In this document: in pieces, positions 44,401-52,070 of the stretch
How positions within the stretch are numbered: position 1 is the stretch's first letter
Layout: every line of letters starts with the position of its first letter
Notes under the pieces: generated by a model
Databases searched by the model: none
The model's input: only the letters and a program-made list of their open reading frames with translations
Told to the model about the DNA's origin: nothing
DNA from: Sinomonas sp. ASV486
GTDB taxonomy: Bacteria > Actinomycetota > Actinomycetes > Actinomycetales > Micrococcaceae
Direction of reading: 5' to 3'
Length of the DNA stretch: 64,000 nt
NCBI RefSeq assembly: GCF_030908215.1
Contig: NZ_JAVFJK010000006.1
Span: 62,001-126,000, forward strand
Made by a program: the position numbers and the translations under genes

Positions 44401-44724
44401 GATCCGTCGACGCTCTCCGGCGGCGAGTCCTTCATGGCCTCGCTCGCCCTCGCGCTCGCCTTGGCCGATGTGGTCCAGCACGAGTCGGGGGGGATAGACA
44501 TCGAGACCCTCTTCGTCGATGAGGGATTCGGCAGCCTCGACGAGCAGGCCCTCGAGCAGGTCATGGACGCGATCGAGGGCCTGCGGGCTGGCGGCCGGGT
44601 GGTGGGCCTTGTCAGCCATGTCCCGGAACTGAAGCAGCGCATCCCCGCCCAGATCCGCGTCAGCAAGGGGCGGGATGGGTCCCACGTTGAGTCGGTTGGG
44701 CTCGTGCCGGCGGTCCCGGCCTGA
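41443..44724 (+). CDS. sbcC: Exonuclease SbcCD, SMC-like ATPase subunit
   Basis: A 1093-residue Rad50-type ATPase. Walker A NGPTGAGKTSIL at about residue 33; long coiled-coil arms; the zinc hook C599-P-V-C602 at the apex; signature LSGGESFMASLALALALADV and Walker B TLFVDEGFGSLD at the end. The proximal arm holds a Gly-Ser-Asp-His-X repeat (about residues 239-268) and a Gly/Thr-rich segment (about 410-440), neither of which is usual in SbcC coiled coils and both of which may form flexible loops. Partner of SbcD. Confidence 0.95.
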   Translation: MRLHRLEISAFGPFAGNERIDFDALAEHGLFLLNGPTGAGKTSILDAVCFALYGSLPGARQGSKALKSHHAAAEAEPSVLLEFTAQGRRFEVRRSPEWSRPSARSSAGWVIQKASTHVREFSDGEWRPLTSRNDEAGALLGDVLGMAREQFTRVVLLPQGEFASFLRAKASERVDLLEKLFGTQRFAEVEAQLGVLAQSARAAAEIAEQAALAHVMRLEAEVAAHAGPSAGVRGSSREDSDHTGSDHSGSDHIGSHDIGSDHMGSGHPASVSVPALDPDAPVEPSQVRALFAWADEVFGWQHEVAVEERETANKTVAAARAEAEALERALEDTGELELARARKAAWEAGAEEHLERHRRLAGHRAASSLRAALTEADRSSKVLATATVGALAALEAAAAVGWTPEPRLAAPLGAAGEPGTGPGTGDLWDPGTGRGIQSDEEPLIPAVEEARRAASSASADAAVLAERVSVERELTELEARVGADRALLAAATARATAFAESADALDAELAALEEERARLEPAAAALAVSRFEAESAEAVVTAVQEHAQALRTVHEAEMQYDGLRAAALNARQSWLELRERRLEQTAAELAAHLAEGAPCPVCGSPEHPAPAVGAENPLLLVDAERAAASESEAAVEDERRARDAVASARARLAGVDARGGATDPDKAVRLREEKLAGVQRAVEAQARLTLITGRRGGLVQRRDTALAGRDEASALRIRAEESALRASEEVERRRAEVEVLRAGFATVEARRVDVAARARTLGALADSLIGRRNAEVAKTRAAEILSAALAETEFQDEAAARSALMDAADAARAESQASDYDAEGQRLSGLFGSAAVRRALAAESGGVVPSRDDLARLRASEGEAERRLRDADLAATDASGARKRCLALRERFEDSVPALEKTKARSHALGELARTARGQGDNERRMSLHSYVLAARLEQVATAATERLLAMSDGRFSLEHSDALAARGAASGLGLEVVDGWTGQKRDPSTLSGGESFMASLALALALADVVQHESGGIDIETLFVDEGFGSLDEQALEQVMDAIEGLRAGGRVVGLVSHVPELKQRIPAQIRVSKGRDGSHVESVGLVPAVPA
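42157..42246 (+). repeat. 15-bp minisatellite, six units, in the sbcC coiled-coil region
   Basis: Six in-frame 15-bp units of the type GGGTCTGATCACATT encode (D/G)S(D/H/G)(H/D)X pentapeptides. The first unit begins GACTCA, the fourth has HD swapped and the last reads GSGHP, so the array is slightly diverged. Confidence 0.92.
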
Positions 44725-44806
44725 GGTCCCCTGCGGTCGGCCGGCCCCACCGTCCGGCAGGCGCCCTGCGAGCGGCACACGGTCGAAGCAGGCCAGACGT
44801 TAGGAT

Positions 44807-45971
44807 ATGAGAGCTACCGGGTCCAGCACGGCGGGTGGCAGGGACGCCGTGCGTGTCGTTGAGGTGTCCGTGGCCGTCCGCGTCTCCTTGCTGTCCCGCT
44901 ACGCCGTGCTGCCTCGGCTCGCCGGAACCAGCTTCATTCCCCTTGCGCTCATGGCACGCCTTCCGCTGGCCATGCTCACCCTCGGCACTCTGACCCTCGT
45001 GTCGGTTGCCTCCAGCTCGTATGCGCTCGGCGGCCTCGCCGCTGGCGGCGTCGGCGTCGGTGCTGCGATCGGCGCCCCGGTCCTCGGGTGGATCGCCGAC
45101 CGCACGGGGCAGCGCCGCGTGGTCCTCATTGCCGGCCTCGTCGATGCGGCCGCGATGGCGGCCATCGTCGCCGCATGCTACCCGCCCGGAGGGCTCCATG
45201 AGCCGCATGCGGGCACGGTGCTCCCGGCGGCTCTTGCGGCCGGTCTCACGAATCCCCAGGTGGGTCCACTCGCGCGGGCCAGATGGATGGCGCTCACCGA
45301 ATCGCGGCCGCTCCGCGAGCTTGAGCGTGACGCCGCGTTCTCCTACGAGGGAACGGCGGACGAGCTGACGTTCGTCCTGGGCCCGGCGCTCGTCGGCGCA
45401 CTGGCCGCCTTCGTCGCGCCGTGGCTGCCGCTCGTCGTCGCCGCACTAGTCTCGGCCGTCTTCGTCACGGCCTTTGCACTGCACTCCACCGCCGCGTCGG
45501 TTCGCCCCAAGCCGGGTCCGCGTGTACCACCTGCCGGGTCCCGACGGCCGGGAGCCTCGGCCGTCGTCCTCGTTCCGATAGGCGCAATGCTCGCCATGGG
45601 CGCCTACTTCGGCGGCACGCAGACCGCCCTCACGGCGTTCGCGGGCGGGCTGCGCTCGGCCGAGGCCGCCGGACTCCTCTATTCCGCGCTGGGCCTGACC
45701 TCCGCGGTGGCGGCGCTCAGTGTCGCGGCGTGGCCATCCCGCTTCGTGCTCCCGGCTCGGTGGTCTGCCAGCGCCGCCCTCCTCTTGGGCGCCACGCTGC
45801 TTCTCTTCACGCCGCAGACCCTTGGCGCCATGACGCTCGTCATGCTGCTCGTTGGAATCCCCGGCCGAATCGGGCGGCCCGCAGTCTGCGTACACCGTTC
45901 CGATCACGGCGGCCGGGGTACTCCTCCTCCTGGGCGTCGTCGTGATGGTCCTGCGCCGCGGACGAGGCTGA
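44807..45971 (+). pseudogene. MFS transporter gene with internal deletion and frameshift
   Basis: The first about 350 codons encode a normal actinobacterial MFS protein (eight or nine helices, GWIADRTGQRRVVLIAG motif A, ELTFVLGPALVGALA). At about 45860 the frame runs from LVGIP into out-of-family Arg/Gly-rich sequence. In the next frame, GCCGAATCGGGCGGCCCGCAG restarts the expected last helix (GGPQSAYTVPITAAG, ending RRGRG and TGA 45969-45971). About 40-50 residues normally found between these parts are absent. This looks like a deletion that also shifted the frame; a sequencing or assembly error is possible. TAGGAT lies just before ATG 44807, so GTG 44849 may be the true start. Confidence 0.75.
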
Positions 45972-46051
45972 CCTGTCGGGAGGCCCGCGCTTGGCTCCGG
46001 CGCATGGTTGGGGCGCTCAGCCGGCGGCCCCCGCCAGGATCCCGCGGCCGC

Positions 46052-46765
46052 TCAGCCGACGGCGCTGGCTATCCGCGTCGCCGCGGCCCGGAGTGCTGCC
46101 CCGATGGGGGCGCTGTCGACGGCGTCGGCACTGAGGTAGACGACGGCCAGCGCGGCCGGCCGGTGGTGGGGCAGCAGGAGCGGGACCGCGACCGAGGCCG
46201 TCCCCGGGATCACTTCGTCATGGCTCAGCGCGTACCCGCGCACGCGCGACTCGTCGGCCTCGCGCCGGTAAGGCACCCCCGGCACACGCTGTTCCCACTC
46301 CGTGCGGCCGAGCGCCGACTGGATCGCGATGCCGGGTCCGCCCCGGTCGAGGGGGTGGCGGGTCCCCGGGTGCTGGGCGAGGGTGGCCCCGTTGTGCTGG
46401 GGCTCCACCGTGGCGAGGGTGATGCAGTCCGTGCGGTCCCACAGCGCCACGAACGAGGTCATGCGCAGCTCTGCGGCGAGCCGCCCGAGCTCGGGGAGTG
46501 CGGCGGCCTGGAGGTCCCGGGACACCGATCGGGCCAAGACGGCGAGCCCTGCACCTGGCTGCAGTCGACCCGAGTCGTCGCGCGTCACGAGGGCGTGGTC
46601 CTCGAGCGTGCGTACAATCCGATAGGCGATCGAGCGGTGCACGTCCAGCTGGGCCGAGAGCTCCGCGATCGTCAGGGGAGTCCGGGCCTCGGCGAGGATC
46701 TCGAGGGCGCGGATGCCGCGCGAGAGGGTCTGGGAGTGCGGGCCGGTCTCGGCGGTGCGGGGCAT
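46052..46765 (-). CDS. IclR family transcriptional regulator
   Basis: A 237-residue regulator: N-terminal winged helix-turn-helix (SRGIRALEILAEARTPLTIAEL, then VHRSIAYRIVRTLEDHALV) and a C-terminal effector-binding domain. ATG 46765 begins right before the HTH; upstream in-frame starts add unrelated residues. It is divergent from the MHS-family symporter, so control of that gene is likely. The effector is unknown. Confidence 0.88.
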   Translation of the reverse strand: MPRTAETGPHSQTLSRGIRALEILAEARTPLTIAELSAQLDVHRSIAYRIVRTLEDHALVTRDDSGRLQPGAGLAVLARSVSRDLQAAALPELGRLAAELRMTSFVALWDRTDCITLATVEPQHNGATLAQHPGTRHPLDRGGPGIAIQSALGRTEWEQRVPGVPYRREADESRVRGYALSHDEVIPGTASVAVPLLLPHHRPAALAVVYLSADAVDSAPIGAALRAAATRIASAVG

Positions 46766-47141
46766 GGGTACGTCCTCACGAAGGTCTGGCCCGACTGGAG
46801 CGCCATGCGTTCTATATCGGCACACCCAGTTCAAATATCGAACAGTGGTTCCAAGTATCGGGCAGGCATGCCGGCGGTGCAAGCAGCCCCGGTTCGGGGG
46901 CCGTCGTGCCCCCTAAGCCCGCGAGCCATTCGGCGCACCGACCGCACCGCTCGCCGCACACCTCGGCCGAGGGGAATGCTACCGGTGTGCCCCATCTCAC
47001 ATCTCGTGTATCCTGCTCTTTATTGACCGACCAATCGGTAAGTAAATCGGTAAAGCAATTGCCGAGAGGCGGCTGCCTCGAGGCAGGTCGAGTCAATGCC
47101 TTTTGGCCCCCGTGCCCCGCACCCTAAACCACGGAGTTCGA
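46766..47141. promoter_or_regulatory. Regulatory region between the IclR gene and the MHS symporter
   Basis: A 376-nt gap with no gene. The left half is GC-rich and featureless. The right half has an AT-richer patch at 47005-47060 with an inverted repeat and two direct AATCGGTAA copies, probably the symporter promoter/operator. A ribosome binding site (ACGGAG) is at 47131. Confidence 0.5.
47025..47053 (+). promoter_or_regulatory. Putative operator with ACCGA/TCGGT inverted repeat and AATCGGTAA direct repeats
   Basis: ACCGA (47026-47030) and TCGGT (47035-47039) form an inverted repeat with a 4-nt spacer, of the TTGACCGA...TCGGTAA type often bound by TetR regulators. AATCGGTAA at 47033-47041 recurs at 47045-47053, 12 bp on. 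TTGACC (47023-47028) may also be a -35. No TetR gene is next to it; the adjacent regulator is IclR. Confidence 0.45.
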
Positions 47142-48506
47142 ATGACCCAGGCAGTCAACGCTGGCCGACCCTCTTCCGCGATGTCGCGTGAGGAGCGTCG
47201 GGTTCTGGCCGGCACTCTCGTCGGCACCACGATCGAGTGGTACGACTTCTTCATCTATGCCCAGGCGGCCGGCGTCGTGCTCGGCCCGCTCTTCCTCGCC
47301 CCCGTCGCCAAGGAGAACCCGGGCCTGTCCCAGGTGATCGCCTTCGCGACGATCGGCATCTCGTTCCTCTTCCGCCCCCTCGGGGCGATCGTGGCCGGCC
47401 ACCTAGGCGACCGCCTGGGCCGCAAGCAGATGCTCGTGTTCACGCTCATCATGATGGGCCTCTCCACGTCCCTCATCGGCGTGCTGCCCACCTACGCGCA
47501 GGTCGGGGCCCTGGCGCCGGTCCTGCTGATCCTGCTCCGTGTGCTGCAGGGCTTCTCAGCCGGTGGCGAGTGGGGCGGAGCAGCGCTCATGTCCGTCGAG
47601 CACGCGCCGAAGGGCCGCCGCGGCTACTTCGGCGCCTATCCGCAGATCGGCGTTCCGATCGGCATGATCCTCGCCACCTTCACACTCTGGCTGCTGACCA
47701 CCGTAATGGGCCCGGCCTTCGCCCAGTGGGGCTGGCGCCTGCCCTTCCTGTTCTCGATCGTGCTGATCGTGGTCGGCTACATGATCCGCCGCGCGGTGGA
47801 GGAGAGCCCGGTCTTCCTGGCACTCCAGGAGCGCCGCAAGGAGTCCTCGGCCCCCCTCGGGCAGCTGTTCCGGTACAACTGGAAGGAAGTCATCCTCACC
47901 GCGGTCATCTTCATCGCGAACAACGCGGCCGGCTACCTGCTCATCGCCTACTTCGCCACCTACGCGGTCAAGGTGCTCAAGATGGACCAGCCCACGGTCC
48001 TGCTCGCCACGACGCTGGCCTCCTTCGGCTGGCTCGTCTTCACGCTCTGGGGCGGGCTGATCTCCGACAGGCTGGGCCGGATCCGCACGTTCCAGATCGG
48101 CTACGCGTTCCTCGCGCTGTGGGCGGTGCCGATGTGGTTCCTCATCGACACGAAGGACATCGTCTGGTACTTCGTGGCCATCTTCGTCATGACGATCGGC
48201 CTCGGCTTGTCCTACGGCCCGCAGTCGGCACTCTACGCCGAGATGTTCCCTGCCCGGGTGCGCTACTCGGGGGTCTCGATCGGCTACGCCCTCGGCGCGA
48301 TCCTCGGCGGCGCGTTCGCCCCGATGATCGCTGAGATGCTCATGAACCAGTTCAAGATGTCCTGGACGATCGGCGTCTACATCGCGATTGCCGCCGTCAT
48401 CTCCCTCATCGCCGTCTCGCTCGTGAAGGAGACCAAGGGGGTCGACCTCCACGTGGAAGAGGCCCACGCCGACTACGTCCGCGAACACCCCGATGCCGTG
48501 CACTGA
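47142..48506 (+). CDS. MHS family (metabolite:H+ symporter) MFS transporter
   Basis: A 454-residue carrier with 12 helices of the ShiA/ProP/KgtP-like family. Diagnostic features: GTTIEWYDFFIYAQAAG at the first helix, GDRLGRKQMLVFTL in loop 2-3, LQGFSAGGEWGGA and YGPQSALYAEMFPARVRYSG. ATG 47142 fits ACGGAG 6 nt upstream. Substrates of this group are organic acids, osmolytes or aromatic acids; with an IclR regulator next door an aromatic or organic acid is plausible but not shown. Confidence 0.92.
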   Translation: MTQAVNAGRPSSAMSREERRVLAGTLVGTTIEWYDFFIYAQAAGVVLGPLFLAPVAKENPGLSQVIAFATIGISFLFRPLGAIVAGHLGDRLGRKQMLVFTLIMMGLSTSLIGVLPTYAQVGALAPVLLILLRVLQGFSAGGEWGGAALMSVEHAPKGRRGYFGAYPQIGVPIGMILATFTLWLLTTVMGPAFAQWGWRLPFLFSIVLIVVGYMIRRAVEESPVFLALQERRKESSAPLGQLFRYNWKEVILTAVIFIANNAAGYLLIAYFATYAVKVLKMDQPTVLLATTLASFGWLVFTLWGGLISDRLGRIRTFQIGYAFLALWAVPMWFLIDTKDIVWYFVAIFVMTIGLGLSYGPQSALYAEMFPARVRYSGVSIGYALGAILGGAFAPMIAEMLMNQFKMSWTIGVYIAIAAVISLIAVSLVKETKGVDLHVEEAHADYVREHPDAVH

Positions 48507-48535
48507 GCCAGCAGGGGCCGCCCTCACCTGATCGG

Positions 48536-48581
48536 GCGCACGACGGCGGGCCGTCCCTCCCGGGGTGGCCCGCCGTTGCGC
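48536..48581 (+). terminator. Hairpin terminator after the MHS symporter
   Basis: A 10-bp core stem (48543-48552 with 48567-48576) extended by GCGCA/TGCGC arms around a 2-nt bulge. It contains the GCACGACGGCG core seen in other hairpins here. Confidence 0.8.
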
Positions 48582-48697
48582 TGTGGCCGCCGCGCTGCCT
48601 GCGAGGCTGGGGCGGACTCCGGGTCTGTGCGCGCGTCGTCAACCGCCGTGCGCGTGGACCGCGGCGCCCGTCCACGGACCTGCGGGACAGTGGTGGC

Positions 48698-49105
48698 ATG
48701 GAGCACAGGATGTCAGGGCGCTGGGCCGCCGTCGCAGCAACCGCAGGCGGAGCCGCCCATCTGGCCATGGTCCCCGCAGGCGGCTGGATGGCCATCCTCG
48801 CGGGCGCGATGGCCGCCGCGTGCACGCCCTGTGCCTGGCACTTGTGGCGCGGACCCAGCCTGCGCGCGGGCCATGCAGTCATCGCCATGTCGGTGGCCAT
48901 GGCGCTCGTCCACGCGGTACTCGCGTTCGGCGGGGCCCACGGCGGAGGGCACGCCCACGGCGCCCAAGCCGCGCTCTCCGGGGGCCCAGGGGACGGCCAT
49001 GCGACGACCATGCTGGCGGTCATCGCGGTCGAGCTCCTCACCGCCTTCGCCGCCGCGGCATGGGTGCGCCGACAGCGGCTGACGCGCGGCGCCGTCGTGC
49101 GCTGA
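48698..49105 (+). CDS. Small membrane protein with His-rich loop, unknown function
   Basis: A 135-residue protein with four hydrophobic segments. A Gly/His/Ala-rich loop with HGGGHAHGAQ lies between helices three and four, and several more histidines and two cysteines are near the helices, so metal binding is possible. No family is recognised. Coding bias and the position between two well-defined genes support a real gene. No ribosome binding site is seen; GACAGT 5 nt upstream is a poor -10. Confidence 0.6.
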   Translation: MEHRMSGRWAAVAATAGGAAHLAMVPAGGWMAILAGAMAAACTPCAWHLWRGPSLRAGHAVIAMSVAMALVHAVLAFGGAHGGGHAHGAQAALSGGPGDGHATTMLAVIAVELLTAFAAAAWVRRQRLTRGAVVR

Positions 49106-49147
49106 GCGATCCGTCACAGCGAGCGCCGTTCCGCGGCAGCACGGCGG

Positions 49148-49153
49148 TAGGGT
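49148..49153 (+). promoter_or_regulatory. -10 hexamer of the alpha/beta hydrolase gene
   Basis: TAGGGT with 6 nt to GTG 49160, which favours that start over the in-frame GTG 49154 lying only six bases earlier. Confidence 0.5.
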
Positions 49154-49159
49154 GTGCCG

Positions 49160-49945
49160 GTGAGTACGACCCAGAACCCCGCCGACGGTACCGAGATCTC
49201 GTACGACGCCGCGGGGAGCGGCCCCGCCGTCGTCCTCCTCCACGGATCAGCGCTCTCAAGGGCAATCTGGCGCGGGCTCGGCTATGTCAGGGCGCTCGAC
49301 GGCTTCACGGTGGTGCGCATCGATCTGCGCGGCCACGGCCGCAGCGGCAAGCCCGACCACGCGGCCGCGTACCGCATGCCGCGGCACACCGGCGATGTCC
49401 TTGCCGTCCTCGACGCCGAGGGGATCCCCCGGGCCCACGTGGTGGGCTACTCGCTCGGCTCGCGCGTCGCCTTCTCGCTCGCAGCCACCGCACCCGATCG
49501 CACCACCTCCCTGACCGCACTCGGAGGCACCTTCAGGCCGCAGCGCGGCGAGGTGGCCAAGGTCTTCTTCCCGGGGTACCTCGAGGCGCTCGAGTCCGGC
49601 CGGATCGAGGCCTTCGTGGAGGGGCTCGATGCCGCAGGAAAGCGGTTGGACCCAGCCACCCGCCAGGCGTTCCTCGCCAACGACCCCGCCGCGCTCGCCG
49701 CGTGCTTCGCCGGCACCGAGGACGACCCGGGGCTGCCCGAAGCCGTCGTCGCCCAGCTGGCGCTGCCCGCCCTCCTCATGGCAGGCACGCGCGACCCGCA
49801 GCGGCTCGAGGATTCGCGGCGGGCTGCGCAGCTGATGCCGAATGCTCGTTTTATCGAGCTGCCCGGGCGCACCCACGCCGGCACCCTCGCGCCGGCGGGG
49901 CCGATCCTCGACGAGCTGGTGCCGTTCCTGCGGGCGGCGTCGTAG
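49160..49945 (+). CDS. Alpha/beta hydrolase
   Basis: A 261-residue hydrolase with the complete pattern: oxyanion LLHGSALS, IDLRGHGRSGKP, nucleophile elbow GYSLGSR, acid in AGTRDPQR and histidine in GRTHAGTL. Length and motifs fit small-molecule esterases or C-C hydrolases. The substrate is unknown. It converges with a second hydrolase gene 51 nt away. Confidence 0.85.
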   Translation: MSTTQNPADGTEISYDAAGSGPAVVLLHGSALSRAIWRGLGYVRALDGFTVVRIDLRGHGRSGKPDHAAAYRMPRHTGDVLAVLDAEGIPRAHVVGYSLGSRVAFSLAATAPDRTTSLTALGGTFRPQRGEVAKVFFPGYLEALESGRIEAFVEGLDAAGKRLDPATRQAFLANDPAALAACFAGTEDDPGLPEAVVAQLALPALLMAGTRDPQRLEDSRRAAQLMPNARFIELPGRTHAGTLAPAGPILDELVPFLRAAS

Positions 49946-49996
49946 GCGGACCCGCGGGGTCCTCAGGACGGCTTGGCTCCGCGCGGGCCGCCGCGC

Positions 49997-51049
49997 CTAC
50001 AGCCCGTCGACGCGCTCTGCCCAGGCGTCCGGGCCCCCGAGGCGCAGCGCGCCCGCCGTCCACGCGGCCATGCGGGCGTAGGCGCGGCGCCGGATGGGTG
50101 CGGGCGAGAGGAAGATGTCATGCATCGCGCCGGGCACCCGCACGATAGTGACGTTCTCGCCCAGTGAGAGCGCGCGGTGGGCCACCCTGTCGACGTTGAT
50201 CGCCACGTCGGCCGACGCCGCGTCGTCGCGCCACTGCGGGGACAGGTAGCTTTTGTCCGAGAGGAGCACCAGCACCGGGAGCTCGAGCCTGAGCCCTTGG
50301 GCCACCTGGTCCTGGCCGACGAAGACCGCAGCGAGGAATGCGGGAGGGAGCTGGAAGGCCTTCGCCGGCCGCCAGAGCGCGTTGTACGTCCATTCGCCGC
50401 CGAGCTCTGCCGAGGTGGTCCGCGCGTAGTTGCCCGAATCGATGCCCGGCAGCGCACGGTGGGGCAGGAGCCTCGCATGGGCCTCAAGAAGGGGGGCCAT
50501 GGCGCGGCGGGCGATCTCGGATGCCTGGAATTCGAGCCACGGGCTGTTGAGGACAACGGCGTCGACCGACTCGGGGTGCCGCGCGGTCCAGAGGCTCAGG
50601 ATGAGCCCTCCCGTCGAGTGGCCGAGCAGGAGCAGCCGACGCCGCGGCGCGCGCGAGGAGGCCGCGTCGTCGTGCGTCGGTTGTCCCATGGCCGTCAGGG
50701 CGGAGGCAATGTCGGCATCGAAGTCGGTCAGGCTCGAGGCGTCGCCGGGTACCTTGCCGGGGCGGAGGCTCCGACCGAAGCCATGCAGGTCCAGGGCATA
50801 GAAGCGCGCCCCGGCACGGTGCCAGAACTCGGCAAGCGGGCGCTGGAAGAAGTAGTCGCTCCATCCGTGCACGTACAGCACGTCCGTGCCGATGGCCGGC
50901 TTGCGCCACCACCGTCTCGACGTCCCCCGGTACCGCACGAGGGTGGCGGGCTCGCCGTCGTGGCCCCCGAGCGTCAGCTGCTCGAAGCCGTCTCCGAGGC
51001 CGTCCGGAACCCAGTCCCGCGCCTGGTCCCCCGTGCGGATCCGTGCCAT
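49997..51049 (-). CDS. Alpha/beta hydrolase, monoacylglycerol lipase-like (Hydrolase_4)
   Basis: A 350-residue hydrolase. Motifs: YVHGWSDYFF near the oxyanion site, ALDLHGFGRSLRPG, nucleophile elbow GHSTGGLI, SDKSYLSPQW near the acid, and PGAMHDIFLS with the histidine. These fit the serine aminopeptidase S33/monoacylglycerol lipase group. ATG 51049 is preceded by TAGCAT at 7 nt. Cytoplasmic, no signal peptide. The physiological ester is unknown. Confidence 0.85.
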   Translation of the reverse strand: MARIRTGDQARDWVPDGLGDGFEQLTLGGHDGEPATLVRYRGTSRRWWRKPAIGTDVLYVHGWSDYFFQRPLAEFWHRAGARFYALDLHGFGRSLRPGKVPGDASSLTDFDADIASALTAMGQPTHDDAASSRAPRRRLLLLGHSTGGLILSLWTARHPESVDAVVLNSPWLEFQASEIARRAMAPLLEAHARLLPHRALPGIDSGNYARTTSAELGGEWTYNALWRPAKAFQLPPAFLAAVFVGQDQVAQGLRLELPVLVLLSDKSYLSPQWRDDAASADVAINVDRVAHRALSLGENVTIVRVPGAMHDIFLSPAPIRRRAYARMAAWTAGALRLGGPDAWAERVDGL

Positions 51050-51056
51050 GGAGTCG

Positions 51057-51062
51057 ATGCTA
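51057..51062 (-). promoter_or_regulatory. -10 hexamer of the lipase-like gene
   Basis: TAGCAT on the minus strand with 7 nt to ATG 51049 (leaderless type). Confidence 0.5.
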
Positions 51063-51107
51063 GCTGCGGGCGGGGCCGCGCGGGAAAGGTTCAGGCTCCA
51101 GAGCCGA

Positions 51108-52070
51108 TCACCCTCCCGCCGCCCGGTAGGACGTCGGAGGAAGTCCGTAGGCGGCCCGGAAGATCCGGGAGAAGTGTGCCGAGTCGGTGAATCCCCACCG
51201 GGCGGCGATCGCAGTGACCGGCCGGTCGGCCAGCACCGGGTCGCGGAGGTCGCGCCGGCAGCGCTCGAGCCGGCGCTCGCGGATGGACGCCGAGACGGTG
51301 GTCCCGAGCTCCCGGAAGAGGTCGTGGAGGTGGCGGGTCGAGATGAAGTGTGCCGCCGCGATGGAGCCGGGGGAGAGGGCCTGATCGGGCAGGTGGACCT
51401 CGATGTAGTCGTGGATCCGCGCGAGCAGCATCTGGTGCGGATCGCGGGAGGCGGCCGAGCGGAGGTCGAGCTCTCCGTTGAACAGCGTCGTGACGAGGTC
51501 GAGCGCGTTGTTGATGAGCCGTGAACCGTTGGGGCCGGCCACGGCGGCCAGATTCTCCGACAGCCGCACGAGGAAGGGAGCCACGAGCGCCCCGAGGCCG
51601 TCGGAGCCGCTCATGGACGTGGCCGTGATCTGGGCCATGGCGTCCGGAGGGAGGTCGAGGGCCGCGTGGGGGAACATGAGCACGAGCGAGCGGAAGTCGC
51701 CGTCGAACGCGAGCGTGTACGGCCGGTCCGTGGAGTAGACGGCGAGGTTGCCGGGCGTGAGGACCGCCTCGCGGCCGTCCTGCAGGAGGAGCCCCGTTCC
51801 CGCGAGCTGGATGCTCAGCTTGAAGTACTTGCGCTCCGACGCGGCGACGAGCTCGCTCGTGCGCAGCACCGTGTGACTGCTCGCCGCGACCTCGATCATG
51901 CTCAGGTCCCGCGAGGCCAGATGCCTGCCGCGCATGCTGCCCTCGAACCCCGACCGACGGTCGGCCTCGACGTGGAGCGGGACGAAGGAGGCCGAGACCG
52001 CGCGCCGCCACGAGTCGAAGTCGTGGGCGAGCGTGACCTCGAGGCCCTCGGCAGTCTGGATAGCGCTCAT
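51108..52070 (-). CDS. AraC family regulator (FeaR-like arrangement)
   Basis: A 320-residue regulator with an N-terminal AraC-binding-like domain (SFVPLHVEADRRSGFEG) and a C-terminal double helix-turn-helix (HFISTRHLHDLFRELGTTV, RWGFTDSAHFSRIFRAAYG). In E. coli the AraC-type FeaR activates the amine oxidase gene tynA; here a copper amine oxidase lies just beyond the coupled TetR gene, so the same role is inferred. ATG 52070 overlaps the TetR stop by 4 nt. Confidence 0.85.
   Translation of the reverse strand: MSAIQTAEGLEVTLAHDFDSWRRAVSASFVPLHVEADRRSGFEGSMRGRHLASRDLSMIEVAASSHTVLRTSELVAASERKYFKLSIQLAGTGLLLQDGREAVLTPGNLAVYSTDRPYTLAFDGDFRSLVLMFPHAALDLPPDAMAQITATSMSGSDGLGALVAPFLVRLSENLAAVAGPNGSRLINNALDLVTTLFNGELDLRSAASRDPHQMLLARIHDYIEVHLPDQALSPGSIAAAHFISTRHLHDLFRELGTTVSASIRERRLERCRRDLRDPVLADRPVTAIAARWGFTDSAHFSRIFRAAYGLPPTSYRAAGG

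Noticed and set aside
45972-47026. Continuation of the broken MFS frame to 47026
   Set aside because: After the frameshift the translation is Arg/Gly-rich, antisense to the IclR gene, and has no family similarity.
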